From NCBI GenBank assembly GCA_024500155.1, contig CM044877.1, positions 73,736,001 through 73,800,000 on the forward strand: 64,000 nucleotides of DNA, written 5' to 3'. Shown piece by piece: positions 1 through 10,904 of the stretch (positions within the stretch are counted from its first letter, which is position 1; every line of letters starts with the position of its first letter). This DNA comes from Chenopodium formosanum (Eukaryota; Streptophyta; Magnoliopsida; Caryophyllales; Amaranthaceae). The position numbers were made by a program, and so were the translations under genes. The notes under the pieces are model-generated. The model worked only from the letters and a program-made list of their open reading frames with translations, made no database searches and was not told the DNA's origin.

Positions 1-960
1 TTATCTTTGTCAATCATCCTTATTGACTAATAAGATCCGAATGGGTACACCAAAAATTAAATTGGGGATATCTAAAAGTAGAATTTATGTATTCTCTAAA
101 GGTTGTGAGTTTTGTTCTACACAAGGTTAATTCGTTGTAAACAATAGGATTAATAGACGAAATTGCTAGGACTCTTGTGTGTATGAATTTCGATAATTGT
201 CCTACGATTAAAACCAAACTAACATATACGTAGTGTTGCATTTTGGGACTAATTAACTAGTAATCGTGTGGGACCGCCTAGTAGTGTTCTTTGTTACGTA
301 CTAATTTAAGATATGAATGTGAATATACGAAATAATTGTATTAATATTTATTTATGTATTTTATAAAAAAAAGAAAAAAAAATTGAACCCCTTTGTCTTA
401 GGTACGCCTAAATGTCTTTCAAAAAAAAGGTACGCCTAGATATAACTTAGGTATATCCAAAAGTGACAACTTGATCTAGATAGAGTGACAATTAATCTAG
501 TCAAGATTACTAAATACTTATGTGAATATCCCAAATATCTGTATTAATATATATTTATGTATCTTCTACCAAAAAAAATAAAATAAAATTGAACCACTTT
601 GTTTTAGGTACGCCTAAATATAACTTAGGTATACCTAAAATGGGAGATAGTTTATACTCCGTGATCTATATATTAATCAAGTCTTATATTCCTCAAGCGG
701 TCTGATTGACTAAAGAATATCATTTTGGGTACGCCCAAAATTAAATTAGGGATATCTAAAAGCGAGTTTTATGTATACTTTGTGAGTTTGTTCTACGCAA
801 GATAAATCCATTACAAAAACAAAGAACTAATCGATATTGCTATGATTCTTGTGTGTATGAATTTCAATAAATATCCTCCGAATAAAGACAAACTAACCAA
901 AATATAAAAGATCATTTTAGATACTCCCAAATTTTACTTGGGGATATCTAAAAGCAAAAT
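1..960. repeat. AT-rich dispersed repeat block
   Basis: No gene is visible. The block contains recurring phrases such as GGTACGCCTAAAT, GGGATATCTAAAAG and TTGATTGACTAA. Positions about 30-240 recur in diverged form at about 700-900. The same phrases reappear on the opposite strand at about 17700-18440, so this is a dispersed or segmentally duplicated unit. I do not recognise the family. Confidence 0.55.
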
Positions 961-1142
961 ATAAAGACAAGAAAAAAAGACATTCATTTTGGGTGCGCAT
1001 AGGGATGGCAATGGGTGAGATGGAAGGGATGGAAGAATACCAGTGCGGCACAAGTAAGTTCAGTTCAGTTCAGCTTATTATAGGCGTTAGACTAAAGGCT
1101 GTTCTCTTCAGCTTATTTTTATGTTTAGTTCAGCTCCAGTAA

Positions 1143-1429
1143 GGGCCTGTTCACTTCAGCTTAATTTCAGTTCAGTTCAGCTCTAATCAGTTTAGTTCAG
1201 TTCAACTCTAATCAGTTCAGTTTAGTTCAGTTCAGTTCAGCTCCTAATTTTCCTCTCTCATAAAATATTCATTTCAGCTCAATTTAGTTCAGTTCAGTTC
1301 TGTTAAGCTCCAATCAGTTCAGTTCAGTTCAGCTCCAATCAGTTCAGTTTAGTTCAGCTCCAATCAGTTCAGTTCAGCTTCAATCAGTTCAGTTCAGTTC
1401 AGCTCAGTTCGGTAATTGTGAACAGGTCA
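1143..1429. mobile_element. TTCAG-rich MITE with GGGCCTGTTCAC ends
   Basis: The element starts GGGCCTGTTCAC and ends GTGAACAGGTCA, an imperfect inverted terminus, with TAA on both sides (1140-1142 and 1430-1432). The interior is almost entirely degenerate TTCAGTTCAGCTC units. A TAA/TTA target duplication with GGGCCTGTTC-like termini fits Tourist/PIF-Harbinger-type non-autonomous elements. Further TTCAG-rich pieces follow to about 1690, and a remnant lies at about 19560-19665, so several copies are nested or clustered here. It has no coding capacity. Confidence 0.55.
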
Positions 1430-1690
1430 TAAGTTCAGTTCAGTTCAGTTCATATCTTAAATTTCTTCTTTTATAAAATATTCAGTTCAGTTCAGCTCCA
1501 ATAAGTTCAGTTCAGTTCAGCTTAGTCAATCAAAACATGCCCTGTTCACATTTACTTAATTTCGGTTCGGTTCAGTTCAATTCAGTTCAGTTCAGCTCCT
1601 AATTTGCTTTTCTCATAAAATATTTATTAGCTCAGTTCAGCTCCAATCAGTTTAGTTCAATACAACTCAGTAAATATAAACATGCCCTAA
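1430..1690. repeat. Further TTCAGTTCAGCTC repeat remnants
   Basis: Degenerate TTCAG/GCTCCAATC units continue here. Partial termini related to the 1143-1429 element are visible near 1548 (ATGCCCTGTTCACA) and near 1683 (ATGCCCTAAATC). They look like one or two additional nested copies of the same family. No ORF is supported. Confidence 0.45.
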
Positions 1691-2400
1691 ATCTTGCATA
1701 TATTCCACCTTTATTGTATACCAAGTATATATTTAACTAATAAAGTTTTTATTTAGTTTTAACTAATAATCAAAAAATAATAATTTAGTTTTAACTTATA
1801 AAGATATATTCCACTTTATTGTAAATACTAATCTTACATAAATATTTATTTAGTTCCCTCAAAAAAATATTATTTAGTTAGACTAAGATATATATTTATT
1901 TAGTTATATACAATTAATCTTAAATAAAGATTTGTTTACTTTAAGTGTTAGACTAAGAACGGTATCAATGCAAAAATATTCCACTAATTTTATTGTGGAG
2001 TATATACAATCAAATACAAGTATATCTTATCTTTTTTTTTTTTTTTTTTTTTTTTGAAAAAACCAATATATCTTATCTTTATTTATGATTTACTCATAGA
2101 TCATATTAGTTGGCTGACTTGTAGCCTAATAATTCTCTAGTAACTTGTATATTTGACGTTGAATGCAACTCCCCCCCCCCCCCCCCCCCCTTAAACTCAC
2201 GTGTAATGCAATAATCACAGAATATTTTTTTTTTGACAAGAATATATTTGTGATATTTTTGGTATGATGGTTCAAAAAAATATTTTAGTTATGGAAAAGA
2301 TTCTTTCCTTTTATTAGAACATGTTTTGATTTTATATTTGTCTATTAACATAATTGATATTTCCAAGAAAAAAATGACGCAAAATAACGTTAATAAAGGA
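1691..2400. other. Non-coding AT-rich stretch with poly-T and poly-C
   Basis: I see no gene here. It holds a T run at about 2031-2055 and an unusual C run at 2171-2190, the only long poly-C in the window. The rest is AT-rich sequence resembling the stretch around 19680-20010 (the phrase ATGGAAAAGATTC is shared). Confidence 0.5.
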
Positions 2401-3015
2401 AACAATAATGCAAATCAGTTTTTTTTTTTTATTTTTTTTTATTTATTTTTTTATTATTATTATTAATTTTTTTTTTTTGTGTATTCATCTTCAACCTAAA
2501 ATTATATCTATAGCTTCAACATCCAATAATGGCGGATGATTATTCACAAACTCATATGGCTAATCAAATTAAACATAAAATCATACCTATTCTAACAAGA
2601 ATGTAGATATTGAAATTGATTACAAACTCTGATTTTAAGAAAATTGAAGCATATATGTAATGATTATACGTTAATCTTAATGAAATCTTATATAATTTGA
2701 TAATTTTTAGATGTATTTTGGATGATTAATGAAAGTTGAATGTGGATGTTTTTTTTTTAAAAAAAAAAAATCATAATTTGAAAAGAAAAAAAAAAATTAC
2801 CCTCTAAAAGTAAGAAAACAAACAACACTTTGTTGACGGGGTGATGACTGGTCGTTGATTGGTCATGACTTAAATGAGGTGTAAATAAGATTTTATAATT
2901 TTTCAAAACTGTAATATTCAAAGGCTAAGATTAAGCAACAACCATAATAAACGGTTTAGATTTAATCCCTTAGCGTAGTCGTCCATAGTCGTCCGTAGTC
3001 GACGACTACGCTAGA
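2400..3015 (+). repeat. Dispersed ~0.6-kb repeat ending in a GTAGTCG palindrome
   Basis: The repeat contains TAATGGCGGATGATTATTC and ends in the palindromic CGTAGTCGACGACTACG followed by CTAG. A copy on the opposite strand lies at about 9870-10625, and a third forward copy (about 20270-26555) is interrupted by an LTR element. The terminal hairpin followed by CTAG recalls Helitron 3' ends (hairpin plus CTRR), but the usual spacer and a clear 5' TC end are missing. The class is therefore open. Confidence 0.5.
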
Positions 3016-3154
3016 AGCATCGTAAATTCGATGGATCTGGGTATGATTTTTTTAGACCTAGTGGGCCTGAGTCGAGTCTGGGTCAACCTTTGAAATTTCG
3101 AGTATGGGTCTTGGTGGACCCGACCCATTGCCATCCCTAATTTAAGGACACTTT

Positions 3155-3196
<42 letters not shown>

Positions 3197-3380
3197 TTTT
3201 TATTTTATTTGGTGTTGTTGTACAAAAGTATTTATAGTTGCTCTTAAATGTTCAACACTTACGTACTGATCTTTTATTGCTTCATTTATGAACATGGAGT
3301 ACTTGTATAGTTGTATCATGTACTTCGTAGTAAAATGCAACCATATAGTTATTGGTAAGTAGTATCTTCTGCAGTTCTGC
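3016..3380. other. Gene-free stretch upstream of the REM gene
   Basis: It contains an ACCCATTGCCATCCCTA terminus at about 3124-3141, of the same type as the 26809-27432 element. A matching inverted start (TAGGGATGGCAATGGGT) lies near 1009, but the outer flanks do not match as a duplication. A long poly-T follows at about 3158-3191. The remainder is the likely promoter region of the REM gene; no TATA box could be assigned with confidence. Confidence 0.4.
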
Positions 3381-3475
3381 CAAAAGATTTGCACTCATCC
3401 AAAACTTCATTTCTTGATCTCTCCATTTCTCTTTCTCATCTTTCTCTCTCTTCCTCTACGCTAGCTTTTGCGAAA

Positions 3476-6400
3476 ATGGCAAAGAAATGCCAATGGTGTG
3501 AGATTAAAGAAAATTACCATTACTGGCATAACTTTCCTTCAACAACTCACCAGTTTCTTGTCATCATGCCCTACAATTTCCATCAACAACTGGTAAATTT
3601 CTTCCTATTTACCATTTCATTTTACTTATTATATGCCAAGTTTTTACTTGTTCTGTTTTTTTTGGTAGAAAATTACTATAAAGGTTCTAGTAGGGGTGAA
3701 AGTAATTCAGATTAAAACCGAACCGAACCGAAAACCAAACCGAATTTGTAATTCGGTTTGGATTTTTTTTTAATTCGAATTGGATCGGATTGGAAGAATT
3801 AAAAAATATGGATTACGGATTGGATTCGGTTTGGGGTTTAAAATAACCGAAAACCGAATTACACACCGAATTTCGACCCAATACTTTAAGCCTATTTTTT
3901 TTTCAAAGTATCCAACCACTTTCCCCTTTCATATATAAAATTTAAAAAAAATCCTAATTCTCAATTTTCCTTACTCAATATCTTACTCTCTCACAAAGAA
4001 TGTAGTTAACAAGAAATGATTTTAGGAATTTTCAGGGTGAAGTTAGAGTTTCGGATTTGAATGTTGCAAAAGAAGGGAACAAATTTTGGTTTAGATTGGA
4101 TTCTAATTTGAAAAACCGAATTAATTCGGTTTGGATTGGATTGGATCGAATCTTAATTCGGTTTGAATTCGAATTGAGATTTACGAAACCGAATTAATTC
4201 GGTTTGGATTCGGTTTTGAATATAATCCAAACCGCAAACCGAACTTTCACCCCTAGATTCTAGATTGTTTTACAAGAACATTATTTGCATTTTGCTTACA
4301 GAAAAATTATCATCTGAAAAGTGAAATTCTATGGTAATCATCCTTAATTATTATAATAATTTTTTATTGGATGATTTGTAATTTATTTTTTATGTCAAAA
4401 TTAATTATAAATTTTGTTCATATTTTTAAAATATTTTTAAATTTTTTTTTTTACAATTTATAATTAATTTATGAATTATTTTTTTTTTAATTTCAATAAT
4501 AATAAAAAGTGAATTATGAAAATTAATTAGGAAAATTATTAAAAAAATTAAAAATTATAAGGTTGACTACCATATAATCATCCTAGGAAGAGTATTAATC
4601 TTGCATATTAATTGTGCATTAGCTAGCGTAAAACTTCAATTGGTTAATTTATAATGAACTGAGGAACAGAGGAAGTGAGGAAACTAAGTATAAATATAAT
4701 TACTCAACTTATCACAAGTTTTTATTTTTCTTTTGGTAAATAATTCCGCAAAACTTCATATAATGTTTCAAAGAAGAACATAGTCAGGAATCTTGTTTGC
4801 TAGATTTGTCTTGGTACACTTTCAAAATTATTATTATTCATTTATTCTGAATTATTTTATAAATTTAGCAAAGGATGATTAATTGATAATAGAAAGAATA
4901 TTAACTTATCATATTAATTGTGCATTAGTAAGTATAAAATTTCAAATGGTTGAAGAATGAAGACCTCAAGTTTAACTACCCAGGCCACTTATCACAAGTT
5001 TTTGTTTTTTTGGTTTGGTAGAAAATTCCTCAGAAGTTTATTGAATGTTTTAAAGAGGAATTGTCAACATGGTGTACACTAATCGGACCAAATGAAACCA
5101 AATGGAGAGTAAAGTGTTCAAGCTCAGCCGAAAATGAAATTCATACGAAATTCACAGACGGATGGGAGAAGTTTGTCAATGATCATAGAATAGAAGTTGG
5201 TGACATTGTGGTGTTTCGTTATGCTGGAGATTCGTCGTTTAAAGTCTTTGTATTCGATGGGAAGAATAGTTGCGAAAGGGAGGGCTCTCACTTTGCGAGT
5301 ACTGCATCTTCTAGCTCACACAATGTTACTTGTACGAGCACTTTGCACTTTAACAGGGCTGTTAACAACAATAGTCCGAGTACAAGTATGAGTACTCCTG
5401 TTCCCGCTTCTGCTCCTACTCCTGCCCCGACTCCTAATCCTGCTGCTGCTGCTGCTGCTCCTACTACTACTCCTGCGCCGACTCCTAATCCTCCTGCTCC
5501 TGCTCCTACTCCTACTCCTACCCCGATTCCTAAACCTGCTGCTGCTGTTGCTGTTGGAAGTTCGCAGAAACCAATTGAGATTGATGAGGAAGACCGTGAG
5601 TATGACTCTGCTACTACTGTTGAAACAACTGATGAGTCTGAGAACGAGTATGTTTCAGGTAAAGGTTGAAGGTTTATCTGAAATTTTTGATATACTACCT
5701 CCTTTAACTATTATTTGCAACAAAGGAATATTTTATATCTCACAAATAATACCCCTTTGTTGCAAATAATAGTTAACGGAGGTAGTATTTATTTTATTTT
5801 TTCTAAATGATGAATTTATCAGCATGTTACTGTACATGTAGGGAGCCGGAAAACTCCCCAACTAGTCAGAGTACACATATCTAATAGGAGGGATCCTACC
5901 GATGAAGAAAAGAACAAAGCTGTCGAAAAGGCTACCAGATTTATGGAGGCGATTTCAAGGCAGAACAAGATTCAGAGCGCGCCTATGTTTCAGATAACCT
6001 TAGTGCCTTCACATGTTACTAAAAATTTTAAACTGGTTTGTTTTCCTCTCAAAACCCCTGAGTTCATTTTAGTTCTAATGAATAATTTTTTTTGTTTAAC
6101 CAATGAAAAGTGTGGTTATTTAATCTGTTGATTATTTGGTTATAAGCTGAAAAATGAGTAGAAACAATATTGAGATGAATTAGAAAATTAAATGGAAAGA
6201 AAATAAATAGCAATACACAGAATTTAAGTGGTATTTTTCTTTGTAAGAGTAATGTGACATTATGTCAAGTATTAAAATTATGCATTATACTAGCTAAATA
6301 CTTCGTATTATTTACTTCTCTAGTTGCATATTCATCGTTACTATCCTAACATTTTTTGCTATAATTTACCAACTTATGATGTATATACATATATATATAT

Positions 6401-6742
6401 GTATGGATTTATAAGCAGACAATTCCAAATAAATGGGCAATAGAGCATATGGTCGAAGGCACTCAAAAGGTGAGGCTGCAGGTTGGAAACCGAAGCTGGA
6501 TTGTTGGATACAGACGTTCAGAAATTGGGAATCGTTATTTTCATCACTACCTCAATCCAAACTGGCCGAGCTTTGTGTTTGATAATAATTTGGAGGTGGA
6601 TGATGTATGTGTGTTCGAGCTGATTCAAAAAGGACCTTTGCCTGTCTTTAACGTCTACATATTTCGTGCCATTTATAACATTGTTCCCTTGACAAAGTCA
6701 TGTTACATGACTAAAGCTAAGAGAAAGATCGAATTACAATAG
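3476..6742 (+). CDS. REM-like transcription factor with two B3 domains (four exons)
   Basis: Exons read 3476-3592, 5022-5658, 5842-6035 and 6419-6742. All have GT/AG borders and consistent phase, giving 423 residues. The start is the ATG opening MAKKCQ, preceded by a CT-rich leader. The first B3 domain spans about residues 27-120: it opens with FLVIMPYNF and continues with DGWEKFVNDH, IEVGDIVVFRY and FKVFVFD. A long Pro/Ala/Thr linker follows (about residues 150-205, PTPNP and AAAAA runs), then an acidic EIDEEDREYD stretch. The second B3 domain runs from about residue 299 to near the end (MFQITLVPSH, TIPNKWA, LQVGNRSWIVGY, FVFDNNLEVDD, CVFELI). Two-domain B3 proteins of this shape belong to the REM group, nuclear DNA-binding factors often active in reproductive meristems. 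Intron 1 carries an hAT-like MITE and intron 2 a Stowaway MITE. The gene looks intact, unlike its paralogue at 35-47 kb. Confidence 0.82.
3691..4255. mobile_element. hAT-like MITE in REM intron 1
   Basis: The termini are inverted: TAGGGGTGAAAG at the left and CTTTCACCCCTA at the right. They are flanked by an 8-bp near-duplication, GGTTCTAG (3683-3690) and GATTCTAG (4256-4263). The interior is rich in CCGAACCGAA/TTCGGTTTGG motifs on both strands and has no ORF. An 8-bp duplication suggests the hAT superfamily. It lies wholly within the intron. Confidence 0.72.
4580..4800 (+). repeat. Degenerate duplicate of the intron 1 end and exon 2 start
   Basis: This stretch resembles 4890-5070. Both contain ATTAATTGTGCATTAG, CTTATCACAAGTTTTT and a GGTA-AAAATTCC-like segment followed by a degraded version of the exon 2 opening (ATAATGTTTCAAAGAAGAAC versus TTGAATGTTTTAAAGAGGAA). 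It looks like a local tandem duplication of the splice-acceptor region that has since decayed, leaving the downstream copy in use. Confidence 0.45.
5695..5785. mobile_element. Stowaway-type MITE in REM intron 2
   Basis: A 91-bp, almost fully palindromic insertion. It starts CTACCTCC and ends GGAGGTAG, flanked by TA on both sides. The arms around ATTATTTGCAACAAAG and CTTTGTTGCAAATAAT are complementary. A TA target duplication with CTMCCTCC termini is the Stowaway (Tc1/mariner) signature. Confidence 0.8.
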
Positions 6743-6833
6743 CAAGGAAAACAGAATCACGATAACAAGTACTCTGTATTTGCTAGCTAGGTTTCCGTAT
6801 TCCTTGCTATTGTAATTCGATCTTTCTCTTAGC
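6716..6833. repeat. Perfect 34-bp inverted repeat over the REM stop codon
   Basis: Positions 6716-6749 and 6800-6833 are exact reverse complements over 34 bases, separated by 50 bases. The left arm contains the last codons and the TAG of the REM gene. The corresponding place in the second REM copy (47180-47265) has only the left-type sequence and no inverted copy, so the hairpin arose in this copy. Confidence 0.85.
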
Positions 6834-7715
6834 TAGATAGCAAAGCTTGTTTGAGATTTTAGTGCTGAATTAGAAGTTAAAACCTAAACGTTGCCGCGGA
6901 ATTTATTTGAGTAGGAATTAAGGCAAAGACCATTGAGAAATGATTTTGATCAGACTTGCTTAGTTTAATAGCCTTGTACTCTGTTGAATGTATTGATCCT
7001 GTTTGTGCATGTATAATATTAAAAGCGACGTCTCTATTACTATTTGATCTTGTTTAATGGGTTTTTATGTTTTTGAAGCTGATTAAATTCATTATGTACT
7101 CTTATTCTTGATTATCATTTTACAGGAAAACACATTACTTGGTAGTTGGTACTATTGTCAGGCCCATAGGAGTATAGGATTGAGGAAAATACATCGTATT
7201 AGCTTCATTTTTTTTTTCCCAATTTTTACCCTTGTTCAGTAATTAGTTTCTACGAAGTATATACAAGTGTATTTTTGCTAGAAGGCAATACATAGAAATT
7301 AATTACTAAACAAGGGCGTTAAGTAGACCTGTTCAATGGGCCGGATCCGGGCTGAAATGGGCCTTACTTAAACCGGGTGGCTTGACTAGGGCCAGATATA
7401 ATCTAAAATGGACCGGGTTGGGTTATGGATCATTGAGTCCAGCCCAGCCCGGCCCATATAAATATTATAAAGGATTTTTAAATGGGTCTTTAAAGGGCCT
7501 TATAGAGCTTCACTTGTAAGTTAAAAGATGTTAATAAGTTAAGCCTAATATTGTACTCGTAGCATGTAGCGCGATTGTTGGGGTGAAATAATGAGCTGTG
7601 GAGTTTGTATCTCAGCATATAAATCATTTTCAAGGTTTCTTTAGAGTTGTTATCTGTATATGGCCATTGCTCGTGGATGACGTATTTCAGTATCTGTTGA
7701 GCATTGTTAAGATAA
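6834..7715. other. REM 3' flank with a GGGCC-rich repeat fragment
   Basis: No gene is seen. The first part (to about 7190) is the 3' flank and is clearly similar to the flank of the second REM copy (47265-47448 and 50841-51240). At about 7325-7500 lies a fragment rich in GGGCCGG/CCCGGCCC motifs, probably part of a terminal-repeat element whose other end was not found. The stretch at 7570-7710 resembles 37240-37400. Confidence 0.45.
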
Positions 7716-7908
7716 GGTAAAATTGGTATAAACCACTTTTTTTGTATAACTTTTTTGAAAAAACCACCTTTTATGTTTTTTTTTTTACTAAACCACCTTT
7801 TAAGTACCTAAATTTTTAATTGCACCACCCGTATTTCAAATTTAACGAAAATACTAACGGCGCCGTTAGTGGGGCCCACCAACGTCATGTTTTCCTCTTA
7901 AATCCCGC

Positions 7909-7953
<45 letters not shown>

Positions 7954-8783
7954 AGACTTAAATACTCCTTTTATCAACTCAACTAATTCATCTCTCTCCT
8001 TTGTCCTTCAGTCTTCTTCGTCACTCATCCAATTTATTGCTGACAAATTTCTGCCATTGACGCCATTTCTAGCTCCTTTTTCCTTTAATTATTAAATGTT
8101 TTTTTGTTGGCAAAAGTAAATCATTGGAGAAAATGGACAGTAACAAGGGTAAAGGCAAGGAATTGCAAAAGATTTATGGGTTATTAAACTGTAGTACGGG
8201 GTAAATTTCCTTTCTTTTTTGTTTTTTTAATGTTTTTTTATTCTAATTTTTGTGGGCTTGTGGCGTTTTGTGTTAATTCATTATTGTATTATATGCTTGG
8301 TAGATTGCAATTGTTTATTAGTTCTTTGTTTTTGGGTTGAATTAAAGAATTATAAACCCTAATTGCATGTTTGATACTTTAATCGGTTTGTGTTGGGTTG
8401 ATTATTCGGCAAAGAAACAAACTTTATTGTTTTGAGTGGTTGTTTTGACTGTGTTTAGAGTGCTTAACTGTTGACTTAATGTTTAATTATTTGGCAAAAA
8501 AATACTTCAGATTTTTTTAGAGCTTTACTCATCAACATATTCAAGCAATTATATCCAGGGGAATGGCTGAATGTTTTGGGAGGGAAATATACATGATTTA
8601 GGAGGGAAAAGAAAAGGTCGTGGGCCCCTTTGACGTCGCAGTTAACTTTTCCGTCAAATATTGAAAACGGGTGGTGCCATTAAAAATTTAGGTACTTAAA
8701 AGGTGGTTTAGTAAAAAAAAAAACATAAAAGGTGGTTTTTTCAAAAATGTTGGACAAAAAAGGTGGTTTATACCAATTTTACC
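7716..8783. mobile_element. Mutator-like (possible Pack-MULE) element, 1.07 kb
   Basis: The termini GGTAAAATTGGTATAAACCA (left) and its reverse complement (right) are flanked by a 9-bp near-duplication: TTAAGATAA (7707-7715) and TTAAGATTA (8784-8792). The inner inverted parts contain ACCACCTTTTA-type repeats. A 9-bp duplication with long termini is typical of Mutator-like elements. Inside, at about 8133-8200, is an exon-like piece (ATGGACAGTAACAAGGG, then a GGTAAATTT donor-like site) preceded by a CT-rich leader. This may be a captured host exon or the element's own first exon. No transposase is present. Confidence 0.72.
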
Positions 8784-8988
8784 TTAAGATTATGCTAGTT
8801 TCGGCTTGTTCTAGTGAAATAATGCATCCTTAGGCTAGTGATCTCTGAGTTATATTTAGTGATATAGTAGAGCAGAAAATGGACAAGCAAACTTTTAACT
8901 TTTAAGCATTTAGCAAAATAATAGAGCATAACATGGGTAATTTCCTGTCTGTGCTACCCCTTAGTTCTTTCTAATTATATTTAAGAAG

Positions 8989-9136
8989 ATCGAAGCTGAT
9001 TCAAAAAGGGCTTACTCCTGTCTTTAACGTCTACATATTTCGTGTGGTTGATAACATTGTTCCCTTGACACCATCAAAATTCAAAGATCTTATGTTAAGC
9101 TATAACGGAAGATCGAATTTTGATATAACAAGTTAG
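8989..9136 (+). pseudogene. 3' fragment of a REM B3 gene
   Basis: Beginning with a frame-disturbed ELIQKG, the sequence reads TPVFNVYIFRVVDNIVPL and ends at a TAG at 9134-9136. It corresponds to the last part of the second B3 domain and C-terminus of the intact REM gene. One extra A near 8994 breaks the frame upstream. Its C-terminus (NGRSNFDITS) differs from the intact gene, which suggests a third, older copy. Preceding sequence at 8840-8960 resembles 37650-37740 near the second REM copy. Confidence 0.65.
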
Positions 9137-9417
9137 TTAAGTATTCCGAAGTTGCATTGCTATATAGCAAAGCTTGTCTAATGCAATTGTTACTACTTGA
9201 TTAGGTTATTTAGTTTATATGTTTTGGTGGTTTGATTATATTAGAAGTTGGTCTGTATAATATTTTATCAATTAATTTAAGGCAAACCAATGATTAATGA
9301 TTTTATCAAACAGAGTTTGATAGCCTTAGCTTGCACTTTGTTGCATTGTGCATGTACTTTATTTGATCATATTAAAATTTCACTCAATTTTTAGGTAAAC
9401 ACATCATCCTGTCACCT

Positions 9418-9633
9418 TATTTGCCCCATTGGAGTGTAGACTTGAGTAGTGACAATAATTTGTGTAGCTAACTTTTAATTTTTGTTTAGAATGGAGTTGA
9501 AAGAAAAGTGCTTTTTTGGAAGTCTTATTTGCCCCATTGGAGTGTAGACTTGAGTAGTGACAATAATTTGTGTAGCTAACTTTTAATTTTTGTTTAGAAT
9601 GGAGTTGAAAGAAAAGTGCTTTTTTGGAAGTTT
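9418..9633. repeat. 108-bp tandem duplication
   Basis: A unit containing TTGCCCCATTGGAGTGTAGA and ending AAGTGCTTTTTTGGAAGT is present twice with a period of 108 bases and essentially no divergence, indicating a recent tandem duplication. No coding potential. Confidence 0.85.
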
Positions 9634-9869
9634 GGAACTACTTAATCCTTTTATCTTATATATTATAAATGTAACCATTTGAACCCTTTGTAGTTTCATA
9701 CTTTTAGGTGATCATATTGAATTTGTAAGATATTGTGGGGTTTGTTATTAAAATTTAAACTAATAAAAAAATAAAAATAGTGAGTTAATAAAAATAAATT
9801 TATATATAAGCCAAAGGAAAGGTCGTTAATCTCGTGATATTCTCTAGAATGAGAAGGCAAAAAAAAGGA

Positions 9870-10625
9870 TGGTTCGGACGACTATGGTCGACTACCATAA
9901 GAGATTAAACTGAACCGTTGATATTTTTTATTACTTAATCTTAGCCTTCAAATATTTTTTTTTTTAAAAATTAAAAAAATCTAAATTACACGTCATTTAA
10001 GTCATGAGAAATCAGCGACCAGTCAGCGCCCAATCAACAAAGGGTTGTTTGGTTCATTACTTTTAGAGGGTTAATTTTTTTTCCCCAAGTTATAATATTA
10101 TAATCTATAAATAATCATTCAAAGTTGTAAAATTGAAGAATATCGTCCAAAATAAATGATACAAAATTCATTTGTATAACTTCATCCGTATTTTGATAGC
10201 TTCATTCATTTTCAATGGCGCACCTAATTTTTTTTTTATCTGTTTTAATGAACTCCATCTTCAACCTCCGATCATCATTTTTTATTCAAAAATTATCAAA
10301 TTATGTATGGAATCAATAAGATTAATATTTAATCATCACATTTATGCTTTAACTTTTGTATTTCAAAGTTTGTATCAATTTAACTATCTGTATAAAAAAT
10401 TCGAAAGAAAAATTACGAATTATATCTTTCGGGATTAATTGTTAGAATTGGAATGATTTTTTATTTAATTTAGATTGGTTATATGAATTCATGAGTAATC
10501 ATCCGCCATTGTTTTGAATGTTGAAACTTGGGTATGTGATTTTATGTTGAAAATGAATTAAAATAAACAAAATAACTAAAAACTTATTTGCATTATTGTT
10601 TCTTGATTGACGTTAATTTGGAGAG
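9870..10625 (-). repeat. Reverse-strand copy of the GTAGTCG repeat family
   Basis: Read on the minus strand, this matches the 2400-3015 repeat (shared AATGGCGGATGATTA, CAATAATGCAAAT, GACTGGTCGCTGATT-like phrases) and ends in a GTAGTCG-rich tail. The tail here (GGACGACTATGGTCGACTACC) lacks the complete terminal palindrome of the other copies. A short AT-rich reading frame at 10172-10438 within it is not credible as a gene. Confidence 0.5.
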
Positions 10626-10627
10626 GA

Positions 10628-10680
<53 letters not shown>

Positions 10681-10705
10681 ACACATAAGTATATAGATAA
10701 TGGAG

Positions 10706-10827
10706 AATATTTAATATCTATGTGATGTGGTTAAGTGGTTGTCAATATTGTTAAGATATATTTTACAATATTTAATATCTATGTGATGTGGTTAAGTGGT
10801 TGTCAATATTGTTAAGATATATTTGTA
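10706..10827. repeat. 61-bp tandem duplication
   Basis: The unit AATATTTAATATCTATGTGA...TTAAGATATATTT occurs twice in a row with a period of 61 bases and near identity. It is preceded by a ~40-base poly-T and a short (GT)n. Confidence 0.85.
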
Positions 10828-10904
10828 AAATATACTTCATATTAGTTTAGTAATCTGTATATCTAGCTCCTAGTTTGTAGCCTAAGGAAGGAAGTAGGGA
10901 TAAC

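Noticed and set aside
1009..3141. A single large element bounded by GGGATGGCAATGGG at 1009 and CCCATTGCCATCCC at 3141
   Set aside because: The flanks (GGTGCGCA versus ATTTAAGG) do not match as a target duplication and several other repeats lie inside, so these may be ends of different copies.
10172..10438. 88-codon plus-strand frame
   Set aside because: It lies in a dispersed repeat copy read on the other strand and is not preserved in the other copies.
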